Assembly (NCBI GenBank): GCA_001839685.1 | Contig: MLAK01001410.1 | Span: 1-16,423, forward strand | Length of the DNA: 16,423 nucleotides | Origin: Tritrichomonas foetus | Taxonomy: Eukaryota > Parabasalia > Tritrichomonadida > Tritrichomonadidae | Reading direction: 5' to 3' | Shown here: piece after piece, positions 1-9,362 of the stretch | Position numbering within the stretch: the stretch's first letter is position 1 | Layout: every line of letters begins with the position of its first letter | Made by a program: the position numbers and the translations under genes | Notes under the pieces: generated by a model | Databases searched by the model: none | Seen by the model: the letters and a program-made list of their open reading frames with translations, nothing else | What the model was told of the DNA's origin: nothing

Positions 1-135
1 TTTGGGTTATTTTTGAATTGATGGTGTCAGTGATGAAAAATTTTTAAGGGGTCGTAATGACTCAAACATAATATATAGTGTGATGGCATCATATTTGTAA
101 TAAGAGTAAAATTAAAGTAAAAGATTCATTTTTAT

Positions 136-141
136 TCATTA
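136..141 (+). promoter_or_regulatory. Initiator-like element before the small ORF
   Basis: TCATTA fits the trichomonad Inr consensus TCAYTW. Its A lies 10 bases before the ATG at 148, a normal spacing for these very short 5' leaders. A second TCATTT lies at 125-130. Such hexamers are frequent in AT-rich DNA, so this is weak evidence on its own. Confidence 0.25.
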
Positions 142-147
142 GGGAAG

Positions 148-357
148 ATGAAAAGAAACAAATATCAATATGAGAAAGAAAAAAATCATGACCAGATTAT
201 GATAAATAATTGCAGTACAATCAAGAAAGAAATAATAACGATGGAAATGTATTTAGAAGTGAGATGTGTAAGAATATCATCATCAATATGTGAAGATAAA
301 GAAAAAACAGTATACTACATGATTGATGAAATGAACAAAAAAAAATTAGCGTTTTAA
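148..357 (+). CDS. Doubtful 69-residue hypothetical protein
   Basis: I do not recognise this ORF. The predicted 69-residue product is rich in Lys, Glu, Met and Ile and has no visible domain, signal peptide or membrane segment. Two points favour a real gene: an exact Inr-type hexamer ends 6 bases upstream of the ATG, and the stop codon is embedded in a TAAA motif, which resembles trichomonad 3' ends. Against it, the composition is what AT-rich non-coding DNA gives by chance, and the length is short. It could also be a relic of a longer gene. Treat it as a candidate only. Confidence 0.2.
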   Translation: MKRNKYQYEKEKNHDQIMINNCSTIKKEIITMEMYLEVRCVRISSSICEDKEKTVYYMIDEMNKKKLAF

Positions 358-595
358 AGATATGATAGTTTCAAGAAGAAAAAAGTATGACCAATATGAA
401 AATAGTCCTATTCACTCCTAGATATTAGACAGATATAAAGTTGGTGATAACTTTTGAGGGCTGTTGTTTAGACGGAAATTGATGTGATTGGAATATAGTA
501 AAATTCATAAGCTGATGAAGTGTTCTGTATCTTTAAAATTGTGAACTGAAGCTATTTCAGATATGCTAATATCATAATGCATTCATTTGAATTTG

Positions 596-671
596 ATTGA
601 TATCAGTGAAATAACTTTTATCCATAACTTTCATGCACATGTGTCAAAAGTTATTGCATACTGATATCAAT
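596..671. repeat. Imperfect inverted repeat with 26-base loop
   Basis: The left arm (596-619) begins ATTGATATCAGT and ends AATAACTTTT. The right arm (646-671) carries the exact complements of both blocks, AAAAGTTATT and ACTGATATCAAT. A short unmatched spacer of unequal length separates the blocks within each arm. The loop contains the palindrome CACATGTG. About 22 paired bases make this the strongest dyad in the non-coding DNA. It could form a hairpin or cruciform, or be a relic of a small inverted-repeat element. No target-site duplication is obvious. Confidence 0.55.
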
Positions 672-947
672 AATAAGAACATGAAAAGTTAGAAATCCAG
701 CAGAAGATCTAATGACACTTTATTTCATTGTCTCCTCAGTAAACCAGATCTAAATACTCTTGAACTTTATCATCATAAAAAAAAAAGAATGAAATAAGTA
801 ATAAGCATCGCCTAAGCAAAGAATTTTCATCAATAAATCGCAAAAGATCATTAAAACAACATTTATTGATTAATCAAAATAGGAAAAGAAGTAAAAAGAA
901 AAAAATACGAAATCAAAAAATTAATGATAAAATTCGGTTTACTTCAC

Positions 948-3900
948 TCAAAGGCCAAAGATTGTATTCTTGAAGAGTGAATAGATTGCTTGTGTAAGTG
1001 CTGGTGCCTTTGTAAGAATCTTCATGTCGATCTTTTCTGGTCCGAACTTGATGTGAACGAGAATCCTGAATGGTGTAGATACAAGTGATCCAGAAAAGAT
1101 TTCTTCTTGTCCAATTCTTTCAACAGAGAATACGTGAACTTGTTCAGTTAATGCAGCAGAGATTTGATCAATTGTAATGTCGTTTCCTGCACGTGGAACA
1201 GTATAAATAAGTTCGCTTCCTCCTTGTTTCCAGAATTGTCCGAATTGTGGAGTAGTGGCCTGCATTGGTGCGATGAAAGTTGAAAGATTCATGGCTGGTA
1301 AATCAAATGCTGCGCGTCTATCTCTATTGTAAGTAATGTTTGCGGAGAACTTGAAGTCTGGGAATCCTCTCATTTGTTGTGGGAATCGGAATTGTGCCAT
1401 TACCCAAACTGCTTCATTTGGTGGAATGGCAGTGATTTGGTGTGGATGTGTAATGACTTCTTTGATTAAAACTTCTGGGCCTGCAACGTTGATGTTGACA
1501 TCCATCATTGGAATGGTTGGGGAACTGTTCATTACGGCGAGAAGGACTGTTCCATTGATGGCAAGATAGGCAACTTTCATTTGAGAGTCTTCGTAAAGTG
1601 GAATGACTTCGCCAGCTTCTGCAACTTGTTGGATTTGTTGTGGCATTGGAGCAGAGATTTCGGATTTGACGTATTCTAAGCGTTGGTAATCTTCTTCAGT
1701 TAATTGGAGAGGTTGTGGTGGTCCTTGTTGTGGTTGACCATAAGGACCCTGTGGTTGGCCATAAGGACCTGGTTGTGGTTGTTGAAGAACTGGTTGTGGT
1801 GCAGCTTTTGGAGCTGGAGCAGCGGCTGGGTTCTTTTTCATGCCAGCAAAGAGAGCCTTGGCTGTTTTCTGTTTCTGTGTTTCTTGAGCTGTTGGTGCCG
1901 GTCCCTTCTTGATCTTGAGTTGATCGAAAAGTGATTTTGGCTTCTCTGGAACTGGTGCTTGATAGCCACCATCGTATTGATCGGCTGGTTGTGGTTCATA
2001 AACATCGTTGATACCATTTTCTCCCCAAACTGAGCGAACACCAGTAAGATCGAGGTTTTGGTCCTTTGGAACAGCTTCTGATGGATCTTGTGGTGTGGCA
2101 ACACCATCGGTTCCATAAACTTGTGGTGCAACTGGTTCTTGGTAGGTGTATTTGAGTGTTGGAGCGGTCTGAAGAGTGAGATCACTATCACGTTCTTCAA
2201 GTGGAACGTATTCGCGTGATCCGTGGTTTTCAATGGCATCAGCAACGAAGTCGTCGAGGAAGGTAAGCTCTGCATCGAGTTCTTCATCTAATTCAGTTGA
2301 TTCTGCTTCCATAAGGGCATCACGGAATTGGAGTAATGATAAAGCTTCGAAACAAATTTCTTGAACAATGATTGACTTACTTTGTTTGTAGTTTTCGAAA
2401 ACGTCAGAAACTTGTTGTGGGACTTCCTCGAGTTTCGAAGTGATTTGGAGGAGAGCGTTAAGTACCCAATCACGTGGTCCTTCATATGTATCAGCAAGGT
2501 CACAAAGAAGAAGTGAGATGAAGTTCAAATCATATTCATCACTTAATTCGGCATAGCTTCCGATAACCCTTGCAATGACGATGATGAAAACATCACTAAG
2601 TCTGCGTCCACTTTGGGCAACATCGATGTAAAGGTTGACGATACCTCTTCTCATTTCCTCATCGCAGTTTTCTTCAATTAATCTCATCACAGCGAAAGCG
2701 ACTTCTGGACGAACGTTGTCTCCGCCAAGTGCGAAAAGCTGTTCCATAGTTTTGGCGAACCAAAGTGGCGATGGTGAGTAGTTGCTGGCGATTGATGTGA
2801 TACGATCAGCAAGTTCAATTCTCACACGCTCATTCTTTGTGCGCTGGAAGAACTTAAGCATGTTAACGACAATGATCTGTGCGTTGTTTTCATTAGCCAT
2901 TGAATGAAGAAGGCCGAGTGTGCGAAGACGGATGGTTGAATCTGGATGATCCAAGCAATCAATGACAATATTTTGGAATTCATCAGCGAAGTCTGGAATG
3001 GCTGAAAGAAGGCCAAGACCAATATATTTCATGTTTTGGTCTTCAGATGACATGAAAAGTGAAATGGCGCCACGAAGCTGTGGAATATCTGTAAGGCCAA
3101 GTTCAATGCATGTCCTGATTGCTTCGTAAAGAACGGAAGCTGAAGCTGAGCATTCAGTGGTTCCATTTTGAAGGGCATAAGTCAAAAGTGGAGCGACTTC
3201 ACCACCGAGCTCTGGCATGTGAGGTGAAAGGCGCTGGAAGAAGTTGTAGATGTTAACAAGAATGAATGGAGCCAAAATGCGCTGATGGTAATATTCGGTT
3301 CGGGCTTGGCCTTGTTGAATCATTGAAACAACATTGGAGATATCTGGAAGGGTATCGACGATTTGTCTGACGTTGAGGGTGTTACGAAGAAGTGTTGAAA
3401 ATGTATTGACGACGGAATTGACGATAGAAAGATCTGGATCGTTCATAAGTCTGAGGAGTTCTGGGAAAAGCTCAACAACGCATGATGGATCCTTCTTGAT
3501 GAAGGAATGAACGCACATGATCGCCTTTTGACGAATGAATGGGATTGTGTGTTGGAGGCATTGGCTGACGTATCCAATGATTGGTGGGATAAGATCGGGA
3601 GTAACGAGGTGGCAGATTGCGGTTAAGGCGAGGGCCATGGATGTTGGATGTTGAGATGAAAGGTCGCGTTGAGTTGAGTTGATGATAAGGATGAGTAAGG
3701 ATGACTTGGAATCGAGTAAGGCAGCACAGGAAAGGTAACCGAGAGCCTTTGTCATCATTTGGTTATCTTGGGTCAGATTGACAGCGTTGATGTGGCCAAA
3801 TGAGGTATCATAACCGAGCATGGTAAGGTGGATTAAGGAAATTACGTTTTCATAGAGTTGGGTGAGCTTAATCTTTGGATTGGCGAGTTGAGTCTTAACT

Positions 3901-4022
3901 TTTTCCATCCACTTGGAAACGATGTTCTCTTCCTCTTCGCGTGACTTGCATTCACCGATTTGGACGCAAGTTTCATGGAATTGCTTGCTGAGCTTGATTT
4001 TTTGGACACCTTTGGTGAGCAT
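948..4022 (-). CDS. AP4E1: AP-4 complex epsilon adaptin, large subunit
   Basis: This is a large adaptin of 1024 residues, close to the usual AP-4 epsilon length. AP-4 is a clathrin-independent coat adaptor that sorts cargo at the trans-Golgi network together with beta4, mu4 and sigma4. The alpha-helical trunk of HEAT-like repeats covers about residues 1-600 and carries MLGYDTSFGHINA (68-80) and CLDHPDSTIRLRTL (356-369), both close to AP-4 epsilon rather than gamma or alpha. After the trunk come LTFLDDFVADAI (587-598) and SVWGENG (664-670), the counterparts of conserved epsilon hinge blocks. The hinge (about 600-800) is rich in Pro, Gln and Ala, with two tandem GPYGQPQ units and an LFAGM motif (724-728). 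The ear domain (about 800-1024) includes FGQFW (927-931). The first Met is used because the trunk starts normally there and no in-frame alternative is suggested. The stop is followed closely by TAAA. The epsilon assignment is by recalled motifs, not an alignment. Confidence 0.88.
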   Translation of the reverse strand: MLTKGVQKIKLSKQFHETCVQIGECKSREEEENIVSKWMEKVKTQLANPKIKLTQLYENVISLIHLTMLGYDTSFGHINAVNLTQDNQMMTKALGYLSCAALLDSKSSLLILIINSTQRDLSSQHPTSMALALTAICHLVTPDLIPPIIGYVSQCLQHTIPFIRQKAIMCVHSFIKKDPSCVVELFPELLRLMNDPDLSIVNSVVNTFSTLLRNTLNVRQIVDTLPDISNVVSMIQQGQARTEYYHQRILAPFILVNIYNFFQRLSPHMPELGGEVAPLLTYALQNGTTECSASASVLYEAIRTCIELGLTDIPQLRGAISLFMSSEDQNMKYIGLGLLSAIPDFADEFQNIVIDCLDHPDSTIRLRTLGLLHSMANENNAQIIVVNMLKFFQRTKNERVRIELADRITSIASNYSPSPLWFAKTMEQLFALGGDNVRPEVAFAVMRLIEENCDEEMRRGIVNLYIDVAQSGRRLSDVFIIVIARVIGSYAELSDEYDLNFISLLLCDLADTYEGPRDWVLNALLQITSKLEEVPQQVSDVFENYKQSKSIIVQEICFEALSLLQFRDALMEAESTELDEELDAELTFLDDFVADAIENHGSREYVPLEERDSDLTLQTAPTLKYTYQEPVAPQVYGTDGVATPQDPSEAVPKDQNLDLTGVRSVWGENGINDVYEPQPADQYDGGYQAPVPEKPKSLFDQLKIKKGPAPTAQETQKQKTAKALFAGMKKNPAAAPAPKAAPQPVLQQPQPGPYGQPQGPYGQPQQGPPQPLQLTEEDYQRLEYVKSEISAPMPQQIQQVAEAGEVIPLYEDSQMKVAYLAINGTVLLAVMNSSPTIPMMDVNINVAGPEVLIKEVITHPHQITAIPPNEAVWVMAQFRFPQQMRGFPDFKFSANITYNRDRRAAFDLPAMNLSTFIAPMQATTPQFGQFWKQGGSELIYTVPRAGNDITIDQISAALTEQVHVFSVERIGQEEIFSGSLVSTPFRILVHIKFGPEKIDMKILTKAPALTQAIYSLFKNTIFGL
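1728..1769 (-). repeat. Two tandem GPYGQPQ units in the adaptin hinge
   Basis: Residues 752-765 of the epsilon adaptin are two perfect heptapeptide units GPYGQPQ, encoded by nearly identical 21-base units, followed by a Gln/Pro-rich tail. They sit in the flexible linker between trunk and ear. Such linkers diverge fast, and slippage of the 21-base unit is the simplest origin. Confidence 0.8.
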
Positions 4023-4686
4023 TTGTTTTTTCTGGAATAAACCTGGTTAATTAATTGAATTAATTTTTGAATGCTTCCAATTGAAATCCCGATGTAAAAT
4101 CAATTCTTTCTGTCACTTTTCCCAAAAACGATAAGAATTGGTCTCTCAAAATTATTTTCTCTGAATAGGCTGCCCTATGCTGTATCTTGTGTAAATATAA
4201 TTTTTACGTTTAATCTCAAAATTTCAACCCTAAACACCTCAAAATAATTATATTAATTATTGTTTTTGTCAGCAAATGACCTTTACTTGTAAACATCTAG
4301 ATTATAACTAGACTTAAAAAGCTTCAAACCGAATTTCTAGTTAATTTCACAAGTTTCGTGAGATTAATCGCAATTCGATGCATTGTTGAACTAATAAATA
4401 CGATATATTTTGAGGTAGCTCGAATATATAAGTTTTCCTATAAACACTGCATCATTGGCCTCCTGAAATTACTTCACTAAATTCTTATCAATAGATATCA
4501 TTCGACATAGAAGAAACTGCAAAATTCTATGAACACATTAACCATGAAATCTAACAACAAAACTTATGAAATCTTTTCTTTCTCACATCATCATTATCAA
4601 CATTTTCAAAAAAAAATTCGAATACAAAAAATGTTTAATTTGAAACAATTCTACTTTACTGAAATAAACCACGTCAAATAAATAAA
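4023..4686. other. AT-rich spacer between adaptin and DUF1015 genes
   Basis: This 664-base spacer carries the promoter side of the adaptin gene and the 3' flank of the DUF1015 gene. I see no ORF, RNA gene or strong repeat. No clear TCAYTW element lies within 20 bases of the adaptin ATG. The nearest TCA is more than 30 bases upstream. Confidence 0.5.
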
Positions 4687-5976
4687 TTACTCGATTCTTC
4701 TGATAACCATACCTGTAGCAAGTTTTGGAACAAACCAAGTGCTCTTTGGTGGCATCATTGCCCCTGAATCAGAAACATCGAAAAGCTGTTGAATTTGAAT
4801 AGGTGGCACTGCAATGGCAAGTGTGTTTTCATCCTTCGCCTCTTCTTCAAGAGTGTGAATTCCTCTTGTTCCACCGATGAATTTGATATTCTTAGCTGAT
4901 CTTAAGTCAGTTATACCGAATATTGGTGTCAAAACATAATCTGTCAAAATTTTAGAATCGATTTTATCGACTGGGTTTTCAGTCATGTATTTTCCAGTGA
5001 ATTCTAATTTGTACCATTGACCACGGATGTAAAGGGAAAATGTGTGGAGGTCAAGAGGACGAGCATGATGGAATGGCAAGAAAGAATAGGTGGTTGGTTT
5101 TTCTTCTCCTGTTAATTTTGAAATTTTGAAACCTTGGGCTTCAATTTGATTAAGTAATTCTTTTGTATCCATTGTAACACCTGTAACTACTCTATTGTAA
5201 TCAATGACACATAATTCAGAATCAGCAAAAATTGCAGCCATTACGTAACAGTATGGTTCATCACCAACAAAAGAATCACCAGCTTGTGCTTTCTTCTCCT
5301 CATATAAATTATAGGCGGCTGCACATCTGTGGTGACCATCAGCAATATAAAGCGTATCAACATCAGCGAACAAATTGTTAATTTCTTTGACACTTTCTTC
5401 ATCATTGATGAGCCAAAGTTGGTGCTCAGTATTATCGAATCCCAAATGGCAGGAACGATCAGGCTCGCCTTGGCATAAACTTCTTACGTAATCTCTTAAT
5501 TTCTGATGTTGATCACCACGATAGGCTAAAAATACAGAACCGACGTTAGCATTTTGAATACGAGTAGTAATTGTTCTATCTTCTTCTGGTGCCTTTCTTG
5601 TTAACTCGTGCTTTTTGATGATTCCTTTCTTATATTGTTCGAGTGAGCATAAAGCGAAAAGACCGACTTGTTCATGATCGCCAAGCACCTGCTTGTATGC
5701 GTAAAAGCCTGGCTTATCTTCTTGGACGAAAAGCTTGTTTTCAATCCACTTATTCAAATTATCTGCGCCTCTTTGATAAACGTCTTTGTGTGTGGATTCA
5801 ACGCCTGGAAATTCGATTTCTGGTCGAGTAACGTGAATAACGCTGTTTGGTCGACTCGTTCCCATTTCTAATGCTTCTTGACGATCGAGAACATCATAAG
5901 GTGGAGCAATGACTCCTCCGATTGAGTCTGCTGGTGGAACATATCCTTTGAATGGTTTAACGATGATTCCGCTCAT
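4687..5976 (-). CDS. DUF1015 family protein (bacterial-type, unknown function)
   Basis: This 429-residue protein is full length for the DUF1015 family (PF06245), which is mainly bacterial and archaeal and has no settled biochemical function. The family hallmarks appear in order: APPYDV (24-29), HELTRKAPEEDR (123-134), ADGHHR (212-217), FIGGTRG (366-372) and MPPKSTWFVPKLATG (408-422). The ADGHHR block resembles the DGxHR motif of the ParB/sulfiredoxin-like fold, which also includes the archaeal free-serine kinase SerK. A nucleotide-dependent role is therefore possible but only inferred. There is no targeting signal, so it is probably cytosolic. The ATG is preceded by TCACTT with an 11-base leader, which supports both the start and trichomonad-type transcription. 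Base composition resembles the neighbours, so any acquisition from bacteria is old and ameliorated. Confidence 0.85.
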   Translation of the reverse strand: MSGIIVKPFKGYVPPADSIGGVIAPPYDVLDRQEALEMGTSRPNSVIHVTRPEIEFPGVESTHKDVYQRGADNLNKWIENKLFVQEDKPGFYAYKQVLGDHEQVGLFALCSLEQYKKGIIKKHELTRKAPEEDRTITTRIQNANVGSVFLAYRGDQHQKLRDYVRSLCQGEPDRSCHLGFDNTEHQLWLINDEESVKEINNLFADVDTLYIADGHHRCAAAYNLYEEKKAQAGDSFVGDEPYCYVMAAIFADSELCVIDYNRVVTGVTMDTKELLNQIEAQGFKISKLTGEEKPTTYSFLPFHHARPLDLHTFSLYIRGQWYKLEFTGKYMTENPVDKIDSKILTDYVLTPIFGITDLRSAKNIKFIGGTRGIHTLEEEAKDENTLAIAVPPIQIQQLFDVSDSGAMMPPKSTWFVPKLATGMVIRRIE

Positions 5977-5983
5977 TATTTAA

Positions 5984-5994
5984 AAGTGAAATGA
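5984..5994 (-). promoter_or_regulatory. Initiator (Inr) elements of the DUF1015 gene
   Basis: On the minus strand this reads TCATTTCACTT, two overlapping matches to the trichomonad Inr consensus TCAYTW. Taking the A of TCACTT as +1 leaves an 11-base leader before the ATG, typical of trichomonad mRNAs. The position fits the start chosen for the gene. Confidence 0.6.
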
Positions 5995-6499
5995 TCTCAG
6001 TTGGTTTCTTCATTTTGAAATTCTGAATATTCAAAAATAATTCTATAGATATACAAAAATATGAGTTATTTTTTTGAATGCATTGAATTTTCAATGTTGT
6101 TATTGATTATTCATGAAAAATTACAGTTGATTGAAGTTCAAACGAAGGTAATGGAAATAAAAGTAATTACAAGTGAATTCTGGTTGGAAAAAACATTGTA
6201 GGCGGTTAGTAAATTGGTTTAAAACAATGGAAAACTCGTATCGATTATAAAAATTGTGTCAAAAAAATCACATGATTTAAATGAAAAAGTTGGGAATTAT
6301 AGAAAAAGTCGGGAAATTTATTTGAAAAATGGCTGTATGGAGTTAATCAATCATACTTCAAAAAGTTGATTTAGGTCGACACTATAGAAAATATGTTGAT
6401 GATTTTATTGAATCTCTAACCTATATTTCATTGAAAAATAGGGAAAATCGGAAATTATTGAATTATAATATTTTATTTATTTCAATTTTAAGAGATCAC

Positions 6500-6607
6500 T
6501 TGCCATTGAACTTTCAAAATAAAAAAATATTTGAAGTATATTTTTTCACAAATTTCAATAATGGCAATTTGTATGAGTTGAAGATTGGCCAGATACTTTG
6601 AAAGTTC
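6500..6607. repeat. Two interleaved short inverted repeats
   Basis: GAACTTTCAAA (6508-6518) has a perfect 11-base complement TTTGAAAGTTC at 6597-6607. Directly adjoining the left arm, TTGCCATT (6500-6507) has its complement AATGGCAA at 6560-6567. The two stems interleave and cannot form fully at the same time. In AT-rich DNA one 11-base match is only mildly surprising. No function is assigned. Confidence 0.4.
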
Positions 6608-7448
6608 ACAATTTCTTCAAAAATTATCGTATGAATATCCGTAGAAAAAGTTGGATTGATCAACGCAAAGATCTTTTAAAAAGTTATGTAGCCAATTGTA
6701 CCATTGAGAAAATTTTATATTTCACATAATCCTGCGGCATCAATAAAATTTTTTATCTTCTTTTGAAATATTTGTCTCCTCATTTAATATAACAAGTCAT
6801 GTAATATGTATTTCATTTACATCAGTCCTCCATGCAATACTTTCTTCGAATGATTCCTTTATTCAATTTTGATTATTCGGTTAACAAGCAAAATGACACA
6901 ATCTAAAAAAATTTCAATTGATTATTTTTATTTGTATTCAAATTTTGAACTTCAAAATATCGGATACGATAAAGAAAATATATAATCCCCAGAATTCGTG
7001 CAGTTGCATCTGAAAAGAAAATTATCTAATTAACTTCTGAAATCTAACTCACAGAATCGGTTTCCATTTCTGAAAAAGTTTGAGGAGAACAATATGACAC
7101 TTTCCAAAACATTACAAATTAAAAATGTATACATTGTATTTAAGAGTGTTCTTTCGGCATAAATGCCACACATATCATTAATTTATTCAAAATCATAATT
7201 CATAAATATTTTACCTGCAAAAGAATCACACATCCAAATTGTTCTCAAAAACTTCGAATAATGATAGAAAGATAAATGAAAATCATTTCTTAAATTCATA
7301 TATAATTGCATAGAAACAAAGAAACTAATCTATCAAAACAAAATTAACAAAAAAAAATAAAGATGAAAAAAATAACAAAAAAGAAGAGATAATGAAATTA
7401 AGTCAACATTGTTTTTTCTTAAAAACTTTAATTATTTTTAAATCAATA

Positions 7449-9362
7449 TTATGTTTTGAATATTCTAACTTCTGAAAGAATCTGTTGTGCCTTTCTAAGC
7501 GCATTGACAATCTGTTGACAAGCAATCCTCTTCCTTGTAATAGACGGATCTTCTGTTAATAGATTTATAGTATCTGTTGAGTTGAAAATTGTTTCAATCA
7601 TCATCGGTCTAAGCATATCATTTGACTTATTTACGAGGAACTTAACTATTGCCTTAGGAACCATATCTTTTACTTGTTCTTGAATAATCTCAATATATTT
7701 TGATCCAATTTGAACTAGTTCTCTCATTTCTTGAGTTTGATGATTAGTCATTTCTTTAGATGTTCCATAAATTGAGCAAACACCTACTGGATCTGGTACA
7801 GCTGGCTTTTCAGGTAGCTCTCTAGCGCGTGGATCTTCCTGTGCACGGGGTGCATTGTATACCTGGCTTCCTCTGAAATCTGGTCTAGCAGTATTAATGA
7901 AACTCTTCTCATTTTCAATGATACCATTGATATAATCACGTGTTGGATTAACGCATGATCTAATGCATTCATCAACAACTCCTCTAATTGCATCTGCTAA
8001 TGCAGTAAATCTTGTTAATTCCATAAATTCTACTTCTGAGTGTATTTCAAACAATATAGTCACAACTGAATCAATTAAATCAAGTGATGGTTTTCTAAAC
8101 TGTTCAATTGCACGGAAAAGTACTTGATCTAATGCTTTATGTGGTGTGAAAAGTGGAACAGTAAGTCCAGCATGATTCTTCATTAAGAAGAAAAGTTGAT
8201 TATCATTTAAATTAGCTAATCCTGGGCATGCTTTCATCATTGGATAATAGTCATCCATGAAAAGACGAGAAATTCTAGCACCGCCACGTGAATCGATTGT
8301 TTCAATATTTTCCACATCATCGTCAGCATGACCTTGGAGCAGGTCTTGGAAGTGATCTAAATACTTGGTAATAACATCTAAAATGAATGCATTCATTGTT
8401 CCTGGAGATGCTGATGGATTATCACCGTAACCTTGGAGTTCGTTTTCTTTTTCAAGGAGCATAGTTTGAACCCTGTGACGAAGGTTTGGCATGCATGATC
8501 TGATGTGTTCCATTAAAAGACGATTCAAAATTTGTGAAAGATATCCTGTACCACATCTGTCGGCAAGATCTGAATAATCACGTGAGTTTTCGAAATAATC
8601 ACGCTCAGCTTTTCTTGCAGCTTCCATGGACTTCTTGGTGTCGATATCTTGCTGTGAGCGGTTGATCACACCAATGTAACCAAGTTTGAGTGGATAGATT
8701 CTGTTTTCAAGAACGTCGCGTGCATTTGTTCCTTGATCCATCAGATCGATTTTTGTGATGACACCTACTGTTCTGTCACCTGCTGGATCGACACGCCTGG
8801 CAATATTGAGTGCATCTGAATTAGCAAGATCTTGATTGGCTGGGGTAACGGCTAAAATAAGAGAATTCTCTTTTTTGATAAATCCTAAAACCATATCTTC
8901 GATTTGCTGTACGATAGCTGGATCTTGTCCTTCGATTGCAACTTTTGTTAAACCTGGAAGATCGACGAGTGTAAGATTGAGAACATGGGGAGACCATAGA
9001 GTCAAGCTGATTGGCTGTGTGGAAACATTTCGGCCACTTCCAACAACACGCTCTGTTTCTGCAATAATTTCGTTACAAATTTGTGCGAAATCTGTGAATT
9101 TTTGTCCTGGGATATGAAGAAACTCTGCTTCTTCACGGGCTTTGGGATCATCAACATGGATCAATTTCAAAACAAGTGGACGACGTGTGACGATACCTGA
9201 ACCACGTGGAAGAAAATCTTTTCCAACAATTGATTCGAGAACTGACGATTTTCCTGAACTTTGAGAACCTACAACAGCAATTTGGGGAAGATCGATGATA
9301 TCCGAGCCGACTGTATTAAAAACATCTTGAAGTTTATTAATGATTGGTATTAGTTGATCCAT
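7449..9362 (-). CDS. Dynamin-related GTPase (short, DRP1/Dnm1-like)
   Basis: This large GTPase of 637 residues acts by assembling helically on membranes to constrict and cut them. It has the minimal dynamin layout: GTPase domain (about 1-300), stalk/middle domain (about 310-490), a short Pro-rich variable insert (about 500-530) and a GTPase effector domain (about 540-637). There is no PH domain or C-terminal proline-rich domain, so it belongs to the DRP1/Dnm1 class used in organelle division rather than classical endocytic dynamin. All nucleotide motifs are intact: GSQSSGKSS (32-40), the switch I Thr in GIVTRRP (56-62), DLPGLTK (134-140), TKIDLMD (203-209) and NRSQQDI (234-240). At 490-495 the sequence reads TARPDF, where many dynamins have HPDF. 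In trichomonads members of this family act in hydrogenosome division, but this copy could serve other membranes. The ATG has TCAAAA 9 bases upstream. Confidence 0.95.
   Translation of the reverse strand: MDQLIPIINKLQDVFNTVGSDIIDLPQIAVVGSQSSGKSSVLESIVGKDFLPRGSGIVTRRPLVLKLIHVDDPKAREEAEFLHIPGQKFTDFAQICNEIIAETERVVGSGRNVSTQPISLTLWSPHVLNLTLVDLPGLTKVAIEGQDPAIVQQIEDMVLGFIKKENSLILAVTPANQDLANSDALNIARRVDPAGDRTVGVITKIDLMDQGTNARDVLENRIYPLKLGYIGVINRSQQDIDTKKSMEAARKAERDYFENSRDYSDLADRCGTGYLSQILNRLLMEHIRSCMPNLRHRVQTMLLEKENELQGYGDNPSASPGTMNAFILDVITKYLDHFQDLLQGHADDDVENIETIDSRGGARISRLFMDDYYPMMKACPGLANLNDNQLFFLMKNHAGLTVPLFTPHKALDQVLFRAIEQFRKPSLDLIDSVVTILFEIHSEVEFMELTRFTALADAIRGVVDECIRSCVNPTRDYINGIIENEKSFINTARPDFRGSQVYNAPRAQEDPRARELPEKPAVPDPVGVCSIYGTSKEMTNHQTQEMRELVQIGSKYIEIIQEQVKDMVPKAIVKFLVNKSNDMLRPMMIETIFNSTDTINLLTEDPSITRKRIACQQIVNALRKAQQILSEVRIFKT

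Larger units (their letters stand above)
1..947. other. AT-rich non-coding stretch left of the adaptin gene
   Basis: This stretch is very AT-rich and has short runs of A and T, with no conserved protein signal in any frame. It holds one doubtful small ORF (148-357) and one imperfect inverted repeat (596-671), both listed separately. The right end is the 3' flank of the minus-strand adaptin gene. A TAAA tetranucleotide lies a few bases past that gene's stop codon, which resembles the trichomonad cleavage/polyadenylation signal. Confidence 0.6.
5977..7448. other. 1.5 kb AT-rich spacer, no gene seen
   Basis: This is the longest non-coding stretch in the window, between the DUF1015 promoter and the 3' end of the dynamin gene. 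No frame on either strand shows conserved protein sequence, and I found no tRNA B-box. The only structure I can point to is a pair of short inverted repeats between 6500 and 6607, listed separately. Near the dynamin stop there is a TTTAAAA block that could serve as a 3'-end signal. Confidence 0.5.

Noticed and set aside
1336..1934. Plus-strand ORFs opposite the adaptin ear and hinge, one rich in Trp and Leu
   Set aside because: They are complements of the Pro/Gln-rich hinge and ear codons of the adaptin gene, with no independent evidence.
948..4022. Beta, gamma or alpha adaptin identity for the large adaptin
   Set aside because: The MLGYDxSFG and CLDHPDxxI blocks and the WGxxG hinge motif agree with AP-4 epsilon. 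Beta adaptins lack the N-terminal arrangement seen here.
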